DNA of 64,000 nt from positions 1,178,001 through 1,242,000 of the forward strand of contig JAUKTV010000005.1 of the NCBI GenBank assembly GCA_030549205.1, read 5' to 3'. The DNA is from Apiosordaria backusii. Lineage: Eukaryota; Ascomycota; Sordariomycetes; Sordariales; Lasiosphaeriaceae. This document shows positions 23,450-35,445 of the stretch, in pieces. Position 1 is the stretch's first letter, and each line of letters opens with the position of its first letter. A program made the translations under genes and the position numbers. Below the pieces are notes generated by a model. It did not search any database, was not told the DNA's origin, and saw only the letters and a list, made by a program, of their open reading frames with translations.

Positions 23450-25266
23450 GTCGATCCAAGGTGGCTGGAAGGTCAAATCTTAACGAAAGGATTCGAAGGA
23501 TTGGTTAGTCGAAGAGAGGGAAGAGAGTAAGGTCGTTGATGAAAGGAAGAGAAGAAGATGTGGGAAGCTGGCAAGAGGTGGGATGAATTTATCCTCATCC
23601 TGGGAGCATGGGCCAGGCCCGCAGCCAGCCAGACAGAGCAGTTTAATTCTATTTAGGTCACAGGTTGGCTAGGTATTGTTCCCAATGTGCGAGATATTTC
23701 TTTCCCCAACTGGGAACGCGCGATGCCTCGAGGGTCCTAGACCTCTCGAAGTCGCTCTGTTGAAATCAGTTGGTTGCCAGTTGGTGGGGAGCTCGGCTCG
23801 ATGATGTTGACATTGGTGCCTGCCCCTATCCCGTAATGTTGATTTTGGTCCTTTTCAGGTATGTACGCTTTTTTGGGGATCCAGTATGCGATCCTCTTCG
23901 CACAGGTAAAGAGGAACGAAACACCATGGCGAACTTGAACCCCTAAGTTGACTGATGTTCTTGAAGCGTGTGTCTGCACTAGGGAGGCAGATTATATCGA
24001 TTGATGTTACCTCTCTTAAAATCATTGCTTCCAATTGGAGTGATCTCATTACGCATCAATCGTCGAATTGGAAAAGTCATTTATGTCTTGGTACCTAGGC
24101 AAGGTAGCTTTTCGTCAATATCTCTTGTTTCGTCAAGAGTGGAGCTGAAGTTCAACGCAAATATTGAAGCCATAGCTGCAATAGCAACGAAGTGTTAGAC
24201 ATCTTCTAGTAGGTTAAGTTCGAACACTTGAAGCAGAGAGGTGTGATCCAAACGTCCTCCAAAAGTGGCAAAATGTTTGAAAAGCTTCATCGTGAATCTG
24301 CCCTGTACCTGTTGCGAAGACGCCTTCCATCATCACGCTGATAATCAGAAAGACAGTATTCGAAAGGAAGGCCATACTCTGGAGAAGCAACATCAAGTCA
24401 TTTTCAATTCTCAAAGTTGTAGTCGTTTGAGTTCCATGACCATGTCCGACGTTTTCGCACTGCGCCTTTGTAAGCACCCTCCGAAGTACCTAAGTTCTGG
24501 TGCATCATGGTGCAACTTGAAAGTCATCATCGTCTTTTGAGCGTAACCATGCCAGGAAAATTAGTGGAAAGGAAGAAATTGCAAGAAAAAATCATTCCAT
24601 GATATTTTGTCCTCTCAGACTAGCCTACGATGTCTTCTGCTGTCAATCTGAAAATATCCATAACGTACCTAGAGGAGGTTACGCTGGCTCAGAACCCTCT
24701 ACCATGGTTGAGCGACATGACGCGAGTCTGAATGATTCTTGGGCTGGGTGATCCATTGGCAGTTACTGTTACATGGTGACATTTGCCTACCGAGATCCTC
24801 GTACTCTGCAGGAGACAAGTGAGGGCGCGACTAACACCTCTCAAGCAGAGACCTGTAGGACATAGTCCGGGAACACCAACTGTCACTGAAAGGTTGACCA
24901 ACCGGCAACTTTTGATTGTTGCATGCAGGTAGCAAATTGGGGGTTATGTCCCAAGGATACGGATCTGACGAGCTGGATACATGTGGTTCGAGCGGCGAGA
25001 TCCATGGCTTTCGCTTTAATTTTTGAAAGCGTCAGTCTAGAAGGTGGTTTTTGTTGGCTCTGAAATTGCCCTCTGAGAGGCTTTGTGGCACCGCATGATC
25101 GTTGTTTGTCCAACGGGGGGAGACAAGACTATGTTTAGGTAGCCGGGAATATCAGGATATGAAGTCGCTTACTCCGGCTGCATACACGAACTGTAACGTT
25201 AATGAGCCTCCGTACAGACAAACTGCCAGTCATGCCAGGTACTCGGGTTTCTTGCTGATCGTTAGA
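23450..25266. other. Spacer, 1.8 kb
   Basis: No convincing gene. Short frames in all readings. It should contain the promoter of the unresolved minus-strand locus and that of the secreted protein. Confidence 0.45.
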
Positions 25267-25274
25267 TATAAAAG
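25267..25274 (+). promoter_or_regulatory. TATA box of the secreted protein gene
   Basis: TATAAAAG, an exact consensus match, 68 bp before the ATG at 25342. The short distance implies a short 5' UTR. Confidence 0.6.
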
Positions 25275-25341
25275 GTACGATTTAAAATTTGCGACCTCAA
25301 CACCCAACATTGTTCTATAGCACACCAAGTTCGTCAACAAA

Positions 25342-25980
25342 ATGCGTAACTTCACCTTCAACATACTTGTTTCACTTGCGGCGGCTTTCCCTCTTGCTGT
25401 TGCACAGTCCGACTGCGTTTACGACGTCCAGTCGCCCCCATTCCATCTCAAACTTACTAGTGACGATGCGAGACTCAACGGCACGACGCTCGTCTCTGTA
25501 CATGCCGGCCCTCCCTTCCGGCAACTCATTTCTGATGCCTGGTTGAAGGACGCCAACCCGGACTACAACCAGTCCGCCATCTCTGTGAACTTCTACTACA
25601 ACACCACCTCGACCAACGACCCGAACCGTTATTGCCTCCCGGGAAAGCTCCACTGGGCACCTGAGCAGAGCTGGCCGTCCGTCTTCGGCATCATCTCCTC
25701 CCTTGCAAGCAATGTCCAGCCGGTGGAGGTGAGCCCGATGCAGGGTGACGGGTCCGGGGTCCAATTCGACGAGGTAGGAAAGTTATTCCAACGCGCGAGG
25801 TCGTACAGCCCGGTCAAGCAGGAGGAGGAAGGCTTCAATCTGAATTACTACAAGTGGTTTATCTGCGCGACGTATTATGGCACCGGTTATCGATATGGCG
25901 ATGCTTTGACTTGGGTAGCGGGCGGTGAGCCAGATGGCAAGAACTGCAGGGCTGTCAATGTGACACGGGAGTGGGTGTGA
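25342..25980 (+). CDS. Small secreted protein, unknown function
   Basis: Single exon, 212 aa. A clear signal peptide (FNILVSLAAAFPLAVAQ) precedes a mature chain of about 190 residues with four Cys (DCVYD, RYCLPG, FICAT, NCRAV), enough for two disulfides, and several N-glycosylation sequons. The start SDCVYDVQSPPFHLKLTSD and the WF..CATYY block look like a conserved domain of uncharacterised fungal secreted proteins, but I cannot name a reaction. It is larger than a typical small cysteine-rich effector. A consensus TATA box sits just upstream. Base composition resembles the neighbouring genes. Confidence 0.8.
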   Translation: MRNFTFNILVSLAAAFPLAVAQSDCVYDVQSPPFHLKLTSDDARLNGTTLVSVHAGPPFRQLISDAWLKDANPDYNQSAISVNFYYNTTSTNDPNRYCLPGKLHWAPEQSWPSVFGIISSLASNVQPVEVSPMQGDGSGVQFDEVGKLFQRARSYSPVKQEEEGFNLNYYKWFICATYYGTGYRYGDALTWVAGGEPDGKNCRAVNVTREWV

Positions 25981-26665
25981 AGCGCTGCATCATGAAGAGC
26001 GTGGGACGTGGGCACATGGGATATTTCTAATTTCTCCTCGGTATCGTAGCTACTCCGTGATCTAGAAAAGCCGTTGAATCTTGATTGGGAACCCCACGTT
26101 TTCCATGTAGACGAAGAGGGCCACGGGCACGTTGATGCGGGATTGGGAAAATTTCAGCAGGGAAGCACTATCAATTTGGGGCTAAAAGGCCTCCGAAAGC
26201 TGTTAGTACACGGGACTCCCGCTCACACGTGCTGAATCGGCATGCTTCTCGAACGAAATAGTGGGGGCTGCTGCCATTAATACCCCTGCAGACGGTCGGT
26301 TCCGGATCTCTGGGCGGCGCGGAAGCCCTCAAGGTTCGAGGGGTTGGTGGCGCATACCGTCGGCTTCGGGTGGATGACGGATGCAGCAAGGTCAGCCTGG
26401 TTCCCCATTAGTACCAAATCACTGATGGGTTTTACGCATGCCATCACCCCATTCCAACCTTCAGTTTCTGCCCTCTCCCACCGTGGCAAAGCCAATTTTG
26501 CTCTTCTTCAACTCAAATCCTCTCGAGAGCTCTTGTTCTTTGCTCTCTGCCGCCCTTCCCCTCCTCCAGGTCTTTCTTTGAACCTTTGACAACACCAGGA
26601 AACCGTCAACCCCGCCCCCACCATAAAATATTCCGGTCTCCCTCCTTCCCACCGCAGTAATCGCA
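25981..26665. other. Spacer, CBS promoter
   Basis: 685 bp between two plus-strand genes. The last about 200 bp are pyrimidine-rich (CTCTTCTTC, CCCTCCTTCC), typical of fungal housekeeping promoters. No gene seen. Confidence 0.5.
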
Positions 26666-28322
26666 ATGTCGAACCCCAACGGAGCCAATCACCGCGGCTT
26701 GGTGTCGCAAGTGCCAATTCCCATCTTTGACAAGAAGGTTCTCAAGGGAGACATCAAGATGTCGGCGACAGAGCTCATCGGCAACACGCCACTTGTGCGC
26801 CTAAACAAGATTCCCCAGTCCCTCGGGATCGAGTGCGAGGTCTACGCCAAAGTTGAGCTATTCAACGCCGGCGGCAGTGTCAAGGACAGGATAGCGCTGC
26901 GCATGATCGAGGAGGCCGAGAAGAGCGGGCGTATCAAGCCCGGTGACACACTGATTGAGCCTACCAGCGGCAACACGTAAGTGCTTTTTCTCCTCGCGAG
27001 GATTTTCCTGTGGGAGCTAACCCCAAGCTAGTGGTATTGGTCTGGCGTTGGTTGGCGCCATCAAGGGCTACAAGACCATCATTACCCTCCCCGAGAAGAT
27101 GTCCGCCGAGAAGGTGTCGGTCCTCCGCGCCCTTGGTGCCACCATTATCCGCACACCCACCCAGGCTGCTTGGGACAGCCCCGAAAGCCACATCGGTGTC
27201 GCGCGCCGCCTGCTCAAGGAGATCCCCAACTCCCACATTCTCGATCAATATACCAACGTCGACAACCCGCGCGCGCACGAGTTCGGTACCGCTGAAGAGA
27301 TGTGGGCTCAGACCGGTGGCAAGATCACGGCTGTTGTCGCTGGTGCCGGTACTGGTGGTACCATCAGCGGTATCGCCAAGGGTCTGCGCAAGCATGACAA
27401 GAACATCAAGGTCATTGCTGCCGATCCCCATGGCAGTATCCTTGCCGTTCCCGAGATCTTGAACGAGGAGAAGGCCAACCAGCCTTATAAGGTGGAGGGC
27501 ATTGGTTATGATTTCATTCCCGACGTCCTGGACCGCGAGACTGTTGACAAGTGGTACAAGACTGACGACCGCGAGTCTTTCCACCTTGCGCGCCGTCTGA
27601 TTGCCGAGGAGGGTCTGTTGGTTGGTGGCAGCTCCGGCAGCGCCATGGCGGCCATGCTCAAGGCTGTCAAGGACTTTGGCTTCAAGAAGGGCGACGTTGT
27701 CGTTGTTGTTCTTCCCGACAGCATCCGCTCTTACCTCTCCAAGTTTGCCGATGACGATTGGCTTGCGGCCAATGACCTTCTCCCCAACGACGACACCAAT
27801 GTCAACGGTGGTGATGCTGTTTCCGCGGATCCCAAGACTCCCAGCGCGAACGACCCCTATGGTGGCGCTACCGTCCGCGCTCTCCGCCTCAAGCCCGTAT
27901 CTTCAGTCCTTGCCGACAGCCCATGCGCTGAGGCTATCGAGACAATGCGCGACAAGGGTTTCGACCAGCTTCCTGTTCTCACCCCTACCGGCGGCAAGCT
28001 CGCTGGTCTGGTCACCCTGGGCAACTTGCTCAGTTACATCTCCAAGGGCCGCGCCTCTCCCAAGAGCCCCGTTAGCGACGTCATGTTCAACTTCAAGCGC
28101 ATTGACGAGATTGTCACCGACCCCCGCCAGTTCGGCTCCGACCTCAAGAACAAGAAGCGCAAGTTCGTTGAGATCACCATTGATACCCCATTGTCTGCGC
28201 TGAGCAGATTCCTCGAGTGGAACAGTGCCGCTGTCATCACCGAGAAGGCCGAAGATGGCTCGAAGCCTGTCGCTGTCGTCACCAAGGTCGACCTGTTGAC
28301 CTACATGGTCAAGCACAAGTGA
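26666..28322 (+). CDS. Cystathionine beta-synthase, 2 exons
   Basis: Proposed exons 26666-26976 and 27032-28322, 533 aa. It condenses serine and homocysteine to cystathionine with PLP (reverse transsulfuration, cytosol), and can release H2S. Visible: PLP lysine 73 in AGGSVKDR, the phosphate/substrate loop EPTSGNTGIG split by the 55-bp intron, GAGTGGTISG for PLP phosphate, and GGSSGSA. The C-terminal third has two CBS repeats (Bateman module; DSPCAEAIETMRDKGFDQLPVL and a second repeat ending AAVITEK...VDLLTYM). As in other fungi, the haem-binding N-terminus of animal enzymes is absent. Length matches fungal homologues. Codon bias is strongly toward C-ending codons, suggesting high expression. 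Confidence 0.95.
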
Positions 28323-28764
28323 AGAAAGGGACAAAGAGGAAAAGTTGAGGCTGGGATCAAGGCATGGCGTTTCTCTGAATTGATATTTCTTGTTTGGCAT
28401 TTGTGTCTCCATTTCCGTATATACGCTGGGGAGAAGAAACCGAGACTCAACATCTTTGGTAGGTTTATTAACAGGTTTGGTTGGAATAGCGACTCTTAGA
28501 CTTGCTAGCATCTGGTCGGCGTACTTTTGGGGCTCAACCCGTGCAAAATGGGGAGGGTGGTTTGGGAATGGCATTTTTGTATGCATCGTTTATACCCATA
28601 AACTACAATTATATGTTTATTGATTGCATTAAAAGTGTGTATATATCATGTTTTGCCGCCCGTTCATTACCCATCCACACGCCTTGCTGTGACAATTAAA
28701 CTAGGAGATGTCACATTGCCCTTTTTTCTCGCACCGAAAATCCTGCCATACCGTAAACCGTCCC
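28323..28764. other. Convergent 3' spacer
   Basis: 442 bp between the stops of CBS (+) and SRP receptor beta (-); holds both 3' UTRs, AT-rich. No gene. Confidence 0.5.
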
Positions 28765-29703
28765 TTATACCCTCTCCCCAATCCACTTCCACCACTTTTC
28801 CGCTCCTGGCCCATCGCCAATGACACTTCCCCCAATGACATCGACATCGACATCAAACTCCATCATCTGAGCAAACGAGAACTTTTCGCTGCCGTCGCCA
28901 CCAAGCCAGTCACCTTCCTCACCGGCATCAACATCATCCTGCCCAATACCCGAGTCCAGCAGCCCCTTGCTCCTCGCCGCGCGGATTCTGCCAAGCTCAG
29001 CTTCCAGGTTTGACTTGACCAACGCCGCCGGGAGCGCAGTGAACAAATCAAGCTTGTTGGCCGCTACCAACACAGGCATTGACGCGGGGGCCCTGCTCCC
29101 ACCCCGGCTGTGGAACCTCTTTTGCAGCGTCAGGAGGACATCATAAAGGTACTCGGCCGTTGAAGGCAATGCATCACCGTCCGCAAGAGCGGCAGCATCA
29201 ACCATGAACACCACCGCCTTGATCTTGGACTTGGCGCCCCCGTCGCTGACAAGGGATGACTTGATTGTTGGCTCGGCCGCGTTGAGACGCATGAGGGACG
29301 AGGCGCGGAGTTTGGGGTGGCCGGGCGTGTCGACGAGGAGGAATTTCTTCGCGGTGGCGCTTTCGTTATCGAGGTTGGTCTTGTACGAGGTGGAGGGGTC
29401 ATCGGAGTTGACGGAGAGCTCGATCGAGGAAGGGACTTGGGATGTGTGGGTTTTGGCGACGGGGCCGTCGAGGGTGTCGGAGGAAGAGCCGCGCTCGAGG
29501 AGGGTGGTGAGGGCTGTTTTGCCTGCTCCCGGGGGGCCGAGGAGGAGGACGGAGGGAAGGGTGGTGTAAGGGGTTGCGGTTGAGTAGAGGAAGTGGAGGA
29601 GGATGGGGGCGACGAGGCAGAAGGCGAGGCCGAGGATGATGACTGTGGGGGAGGGGGTGAGGGATGCCTCGAGGAGGTCTTTGATGGTTTGGAGGGTGGA
29701 CAT
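28765..29703 (-). CDS. Signal recognition particle receptor beta subunit
   Basis: Single exon, 312 aa. ER-anchored small GTPase that holds SRP receptor alpha at the membrane (SRP102 in yeast). Visible: one N-terminal membrane segment (about 20-41, TVIILGLAFCLVAPILLHFL), G1 P-loop GPPGAGKT at 56-63, G3 DTPGH, and G4 NKLD following MPVLVAA. The arrangement, one transmembrane helix followed immediately by the P-loop of an Arf-like GTPase, is diagnostic. The C-terminus has an acidic insertion (GQDDVDAGEEGDW) and ends KWWKWIGERV. Divergent from the Akr1 gene with a 738-bp shared upstream region. Confidence 0.93.
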   Translation of the reverse strand: MSTLQTIKDLLEASLTPSPTVIILGLAFCLVAPILLHFLYSTATPYTTLPSVLLLGPPGAGKTALTTLLERGSSSDTLDGPVAKTHTSQVPSSIELSVNSDDPSTSYKTNLDNESATAKKFLLVDTPGHPKLRASSLMRLNAAEPTIKSSLVSDGGAKSKIKAVVFMVDAAALADGDALPSTAEYLYDVLLTLQKRFHSRGGSRAPASMPVLVAANKLDLFTALPAALVKSNLEAELGRIRAARSKGLLDSGIGQDDVDAGEEGDWLGGDGSEKFSFAQMMEFDVDVDVIGGSVIGDGPGAEKWWKWIGERV

Positions 29704-30441
29704 GTTGGGAGAAGGTGATTATGACTTCTCTCTTTTTGTGTCGACCTGATCAAGGAAAAAAAAGGTTGACAGACAGTTGCAGCTATAGCTGCATTCTTAT
29801 TCTCTGGTGTTGTTGGCGCTGCAATTGGCTGGGCCCGGGAACATGAGATCCGAAGTTGAAGATATGGGGCCACCCGTCATCCGACAGGATGGTCCGATCG
29901 GCTCATGGGAAATTTACGCTGGCGGGTAGCACTTTGCGGTCAGGGCCCCACAAGGCCGCAGACGCGGTCAAACGCACAGCCGCAGGTGGGGCTCCCGCTC
30001 CAAGACATCCAACGTGCTGGTTGACAAATCAGCGCTCGAGATGCAAAGGGTCCCTGGCTCAGCCTCGTTGCGTCGTCGCGCATGCAGTTGGTCCCCAGTG
30101 TGTGGTGCCGTCCACTGAAGAAAGTCAGTCCCTTGAAGGATTCCAAAAAGTGGTCTGGAAATACTCCAGTCTCAAGACAACGCCGAACCTCGCCTGTCCT
30201 TAACTGGGTTGTCAAGTTCACGTCCATTCTTTTTCCACACCTGCGGCATGTCTCATCTCCTTTGGGCGCTTTAAACTCAACAGACGTCAGCCAACAGGGG
30301 GACGGAAGCAGGGGCCAGTCCGAACTCGCCGGTTCATTTCCGTATTTTTGGGATTCCCAACTTCGCTTTTCGGCTGTCGACTGGACGCTGGATATCGGAT
30401 CAGATATTCAGGAGGCACCCCACGGAAGCCCATCCCCAACG
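29704..30441. other. Divergent promoter, SRP receptor beta / AKR1
   Basis: 738 bp between divergent starts; no separate gene. It must carry both promoters. Confidence 0.5.
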
Positions 30442-32817
30442 ATGGCGCAACGTCCCGACTCATCAGCGACCCCTTCGGCGAACGGCGCGCCCGCCCAACC
30501 TCCATCCAAGTCGGACACGGCCACGCCAAAGCTCAACAATGAGGTCGAGCTAGGCAACCTCCCTGGCGACGGGGAGCCACCCCAGAGCGACATTATGCAG
30601 ATGGCAAGGACGGGTGACGTTCATGGCATGGAAAAGCTGTTTGAGAATGGGGACTACGACGCGACCTACACGGATGACGAGGGGATAACACCATTACATG
30701 TGCGTTGCTCTCCCCCAGGCTTTTTGCTGATGGTCTTGATGAAGCTGACGTTTACCTTCTTGGCAGTGGGCGGCCATCAACAACCAGTATGCCATGTGCA
30801 AGTTCCTGATCGAGCGCGGCGCCGAGATCAACCGAAAAGGAGGCGAGAGTGTTGCAACACCACTACAATGGGCCGCTCAGCGGTGTCATTACTACACCGT
30901 CCACCTCCTTCTTCAACACGGCGCCGACCCCTTGATTACCGATGCCCAGGGATACAACACATTACATATCAGCACATTCAATGGCAATCTTCTTCTGATT
31001 GTGCTATTATTACACCAGGGCATACCGGTGGATGTGGAGGATGCTTATGGCCACACCGGTCTGATGTGGTCTGCTTACAAAGGTTATCCGGCTTGCGTCG
31101 ACGTCTTTCTGCGATGGGGAGCCAGCGTTCACGCCAAGGACGAGCAAGGTTTTACCGCGCTCCACTGGGCATTGGTCAAGGGGAGCGCGGGGTGTATTCA
31201 GAAGCTTCTGGAGTATGGAGCGGATCGGTTTGCCAAAACTACGACGGGCAAGACACCCTCGATCACGGCGCGAGAGCTGAATACGGCCGGGGCATGGCAC
31301 AAGGCCCTCCACGAATGTGGCTACGATGAGGATGCCAATGCGATAATACCGAGCTGGCCGGGATCGAGCTACCTCTTGCAGGATAGGAGGGGGTTTACGA
31401 CCAAGTTCTTTTTCCTCTGGCCGTTCATCTTGGTGTGGGTGACTTTGCACATCTTCGCCGGAATGCCAGTCTATGCGGGTGTCCCTATCGGTTTAGTAGT
31501 GGCTTACTCGATCCAATGGGTTGGCCAGCAGGTTATAGCCTATGCGCCGCCTGATATGAGGTCGCTTGAGAAGACGGTAGGTTTCCCCCCCTATTTTTCC
31601 CCGTCTTAGTATCACGCCCATACTAACTCCTGGATCATAGCCGTGGATGACCGGTATCTTCGCTGCTTCACTGTTCTGGGTTGGGCTCAACTGGCTGTTT
31701 ACCGTCTTCCCCACTACAACATTTGGCGAAGATGGAACATATCTGCTCAATTTCGTGTTTGCCGTTACCCTTTGCTTGACTGCCTTCTTCTACATCAGAT
31801 CCATGGTTGACGATCCGGGATTTGTGCCCAAGTTGAACGGCATCGCGGAACAGAGGGCCGTCATCGACGAGCTGATCAGCCAGTGGAAGTACGACGAGTC
31901 CCATTTCTGTGTTACTTGCATGATTCGGACGCCGTTGCGCAGCAAGCACTGCCGTAGGTGCCAGCGCTGTGTTGCCAAACACGACCAGTAAGTTCCCCTT
32001 GAGTTGCTCAGTCAGGAGTATCTCCCAAGCTAACAATCACCGTGCCAGTCATTGCCCCTGGGTGTACAACTGTGTCGGCATCAACAACCATCGTCACTTC
32101 TTCATGTACCTCATCAACTTGACCGTCGCCATCATCCTCTACGATTACCTCACATACCGTTATTTCAATATCGTGACACCCGAGGCCTCAGAGGAATGCA
32201 ATATCCTCTCCCCTACCCTCTGCAAAGTTGTCAGTGCGGACGCATACACCATGCTGACGGCCATCTGGGCATCTCTCCAGCTCGTCTGGGTGTCCATGCT
32301 TCTGTCCGTTCAGTTAATTCAGCTTGCACGCGCCATGACGACCTACGAAAATATGTTTGGCGTCAACCACGCTTCTGCTGCCTCATTGGCGTCGGCTTTC
32401 ACCTCGACCGGTGCCCCACTGGATCCATCGCAGCAACCTCCCTCGGGGTCTGCTGCCGGTGAAGGCGGCCACGGTCATAAACATGGTCACAGACACGGCG
32501 GCATTCTAAAGACTATGAGCCGACTTCTCGGAGTCGACATATTTATGCGAACAGCCCGTGGCAAGGGAGCTGCCACCAACCCGGCCAACAAGAAAAAGAG
32601 CAGAAACCCTTACAACCGCGGCTGCGTCACCAATTGCAAGGACTTTTGGTGTGATCCAGCGCCACTCTTTGGAAAGAGGGAGACCGGCGCTGCGATGCTC
32701 GGCGGACAACTGGTGAACTACACGGAAATGTATGAGAGCCCAGCTGTGATGGATGCGCTGAGGGGCAGGACGGGCAGATCAGGCGGTTATGAGGCGGTTG
32801 CTGGGGAGGAAGTATAA
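30442..32817 (+). CDS. AKR1: Ankyrin-repeat palmitoyltransferase Akr1, 4 exons
   Basis: Proposed exons 30442-30699, 30767-31576, 31641-31987, 32049-32817; phases agree, 727 aa. It attaches palmitate to cysteines of membrane-associated proteins at the Golgi. Order: acidic low-complexity N-terminus, about six ankyrin repeats (roughly residues 50-290), two membrane segments (FFFLWPFILVWVTLHIF and next), two more after exon 3, the DHHC cysteine-rich domain (CVTCMIRTPLRSKHCRRCQRC...DHHCPW, DHHC about 471-474), two membrane segments, then a His/Gly-rich tail. The DHHC itself is split by the last intron (CA|T), confirming the splice. Canonical DHHC is retained, whereas yeast Akr1 has DHYC. Nearby AKR1-type proteins are the only family combining these domains. 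Confidence 0.95.
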
Positions 32818-34027
32818 CGGGCCGCCTACTGGTGTATAAAGAGTGACGAGCACATGATCGCGTACGATACGAAGAGCACCTGGGATGTGTATATGTTTGC
32901 AGCGGACCCATTGGTTGTTTGGGAAAAGGGCGGGTTTGCGGTCCGAAGGGTATACACAGGGGCTTTTTTGGCGACGCCCTATGAAGTACAGCGGCGGACG
33001 AGATGGTGTGGTGAATGTCGATGATGACGATAATGTCTTGATAGGGATAAAGAATAGACTTTAATGAGCATCGATGCCTTTGTCAGACATCGGGGATCGG
33101 TGGGTGAGAGTTTACCCGGGCTGGGTTTCTGACGCGAATCTTGGGTAAGCAACTACCGAATACGCTGGAACCAGTGAGCGAGCTGGCTGTAGTATTACCC
33201 GCCACTTGTTGATCTAGAGCCAGATGCGAGAGGTGGGTGGTGCCCTGGCTTCGGTATGATGTCCGTGTCCTGTCGGCACAAAATAACGCCCCACACGGGA
33301 TGGACATCGAAGCGGAAGAGATACACAGGTCCAATTGCTGACGCACATGTCTTTTCGTTTCCCTGGGGCGTATTCGCGATTGCTCAAGTTGCACCTCTGC
33401 AGCCACTTGCCATTCAGGGCCCTGATAGCGAGTAGGTTTGCGTTTGTTGTTGCATCCAGCACGGGCACTGAGTCAGCACCCTGAAGCCAACCGGTAGCTA
33501 TTTGCGACGGGGATAAGACGGCTTGGGGTTGTATTAACAATGTTGGTTGTTACGTCAGGGAGGGGTAGTTCTCCAACCGTCCATACTGTCAACGAAGTCT
33601 AAAGTAGGTATCAAGGTCTGTGGTTCCTTGGCTTACAATATAACGGTGAGGATTCAGGTACCAAAAGGCCTCGCGTTGACTGTTGATCAGATTACCTAAG
33701 AACGTGAATATCTCACCTCGGTCATGTATTCCCTTCGGCTCGCTTGACTGGGTATCTCATTTCTAATCCAGTGCTTGACTGTAGACGGAGGTAATAAGGC
33801 AAAACCGAGACTATCTCCCAATCGGGAAACCCCCGGTTTTCTTTACAATAGACGGCATAGATGCTGTGATGCATGTAATCAATTGTATGCAAGGGCCCTG
33901 ATCGTCTACGTAACCCCGGGTGGAGAGTTCATGATCGTCTATATAGACCCATCTCCCTTCGAGTTGGAGAGAGGATGGATCTGCATCATCTTCTCGTCTG
34001 TCATTCTTGCTCTCAGCAATAGACACA
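32818..34027. other. Spacer, 1.2 kb
   Basis: No recognisable gene; short frames only. Upstream region of the dienelactone hydrolase. Confidence 0.45.
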
Positions 34028-34947
34028 ATGCGTGCCTCTCTTCTCTCAAGTGCTCTGCTTCTCTTCGGAGGCGTCGTTCAAGCCGGCACACCGGGTAAAA
34101 GGAAGAATGGTCCTGGAGGGAACGGCCCGCCCGTGGACGCGTCGATTCTTGCCCATACCGGCCAACCCGAAGGAAAGGAGGTAGTTCACAATAACAGTAA
34201 GTAACAGTTTCCCTCCGTTGCCCACCCCCACCAGCTCTAACAATATTTTTACATATAGTCACGATCTACATCACCCTCCCCTCCCCCAGAAACCCCCGTT
34301 CCAAACCCCGCTCCCAAACCGCCGTCTTAATCCTCACCGACGTCTTCGGCCTCGACCTCGTCCAAAACAGACTCCTGGTCGACTCCTTCGCCCGAGCAGG
34401 CTACTTAACCATCGCCCCGGACCTGTTTGATGGCTCCCCGGCCCCGGAAGACATCAACACCCCCTCCAACCCCTCCTTCAACGTGACCGACTTCCTCGCC
34501 AGGCACAACACCACCGTCACCGACCCCATCATCTCCACTACCATCTCCTACATTCGCAACCAGCTCAAGATCCCCAAGATAGCCGCGGCGGGGTACTGCT
34601 TCGGGGGGAGGTACGCCTTCCGCGTGATCAACTCCCCCTCCGTGTTAGGGGGGGCAGACGTGGCGTTTACCGCTCATCCGAGCTTGCTGACCGACGGGGA
34701 GATTTCGGGGATTGAAAAGCCGGTTGCGGTGGCGGCTGCGGATGTGGACAGTCTGCTGACGCCGGCGCAGAGGGCGAGTTTGGAAGGGTTGCTGCTGGAG
34801 AGGGGGAGGCCGTATCAGGTTTCGACGTATGGGCAGACGGTGCATGGGTTTGCGGTGAGGGCGAATTACTCGATTGCGAGTCAGAAATTGGGGAAGGAGG
34901 AGGCGTTTTTGCAGGCGGTGAGGTGGTTTGATCGGTTTTTGTTGTGA
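34028..34947 (+). CDS. Secreted dienelactone hydrolase family protein, 2 exons
   Basis: Proposed exons 34028-34196 and 34259-34947, 285 aa. Alpha/beta hydrolase of the dienelactone hydrolase family. Visible: signal peptide (ASLLSSALLLFGGVVQAG), TAVLILTDVFGLD, GYLTIAPDLFDGSPAP, nucleophile Cys in the elbow GYCFGGR, an Asp in AAADVDS and the His in TVHGF, giving the family's Cys-Asp-His triad. The founding enzymes open lactone rings in chloroaromatic breakdown; many fungal members have unknown substrates. A predicted leader suggests secretion or the endomembrane system, which is less usual for this mostly cytosolic family. Intron 62 bp, GTAAGT donor, branch CTAAC. Start chosen at the second ATG because it begins the leader. 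Confidence 0.88.
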
Positions 34948-35445
34948 TTTTTGCTGTTTTGGGGGAGGGTGGCTTGGTTGTTTGAATCAGGGGTTGAAAG
35001 GGGGTGGGTTGAATGCATGATCAAGAATCAGGGGGCTTCAAAGGCAGCCGTCGACTTGGAATACATAATCAAGGACTAGTGCTGACTGAACCCCTGTTCC
35101 GCCTTGGTGATTTTGACAATGGGACCGGAGTTCTCTTTTGAGGTTTCTTTGGTGGGCCTTCTTTATCTAATGTCTCTATCGGCCTCGACATTGTTCCGGA
35201 ATGGGACGGCCCTCCTTGTTTGCCTGACACACACCATTCGAGGCAGGCATTCTTTGTCCGCCCCTCGACTTTGAAAAAGCTGCCAAATTCCCTCGGGCTT
35301 GGTTTGTTGATAGGAATCCCCACCACATGCTCTTTTTCAGCACAGTTCACAGCCACCTTTAGGAGTTTGAAATCCAAAATCAGCCACAATCGAGATTCCT
35401 GTTTCAATCCATACTCCCGAATACTAGATCGCTCCCTTCGGAAAT
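34948..35445. other. Spacer
   Basis: 498 bp, no gene recognised. Confidence 0.45.

Noticed and set aside
30082..31329. 415-codon open frame (+) across the AKR1 start
   Set aside because: It mixes the AKR1 promoter with intron 1 and the wrong frame of exon 2; the spliced frame gives ankyrin repeats.
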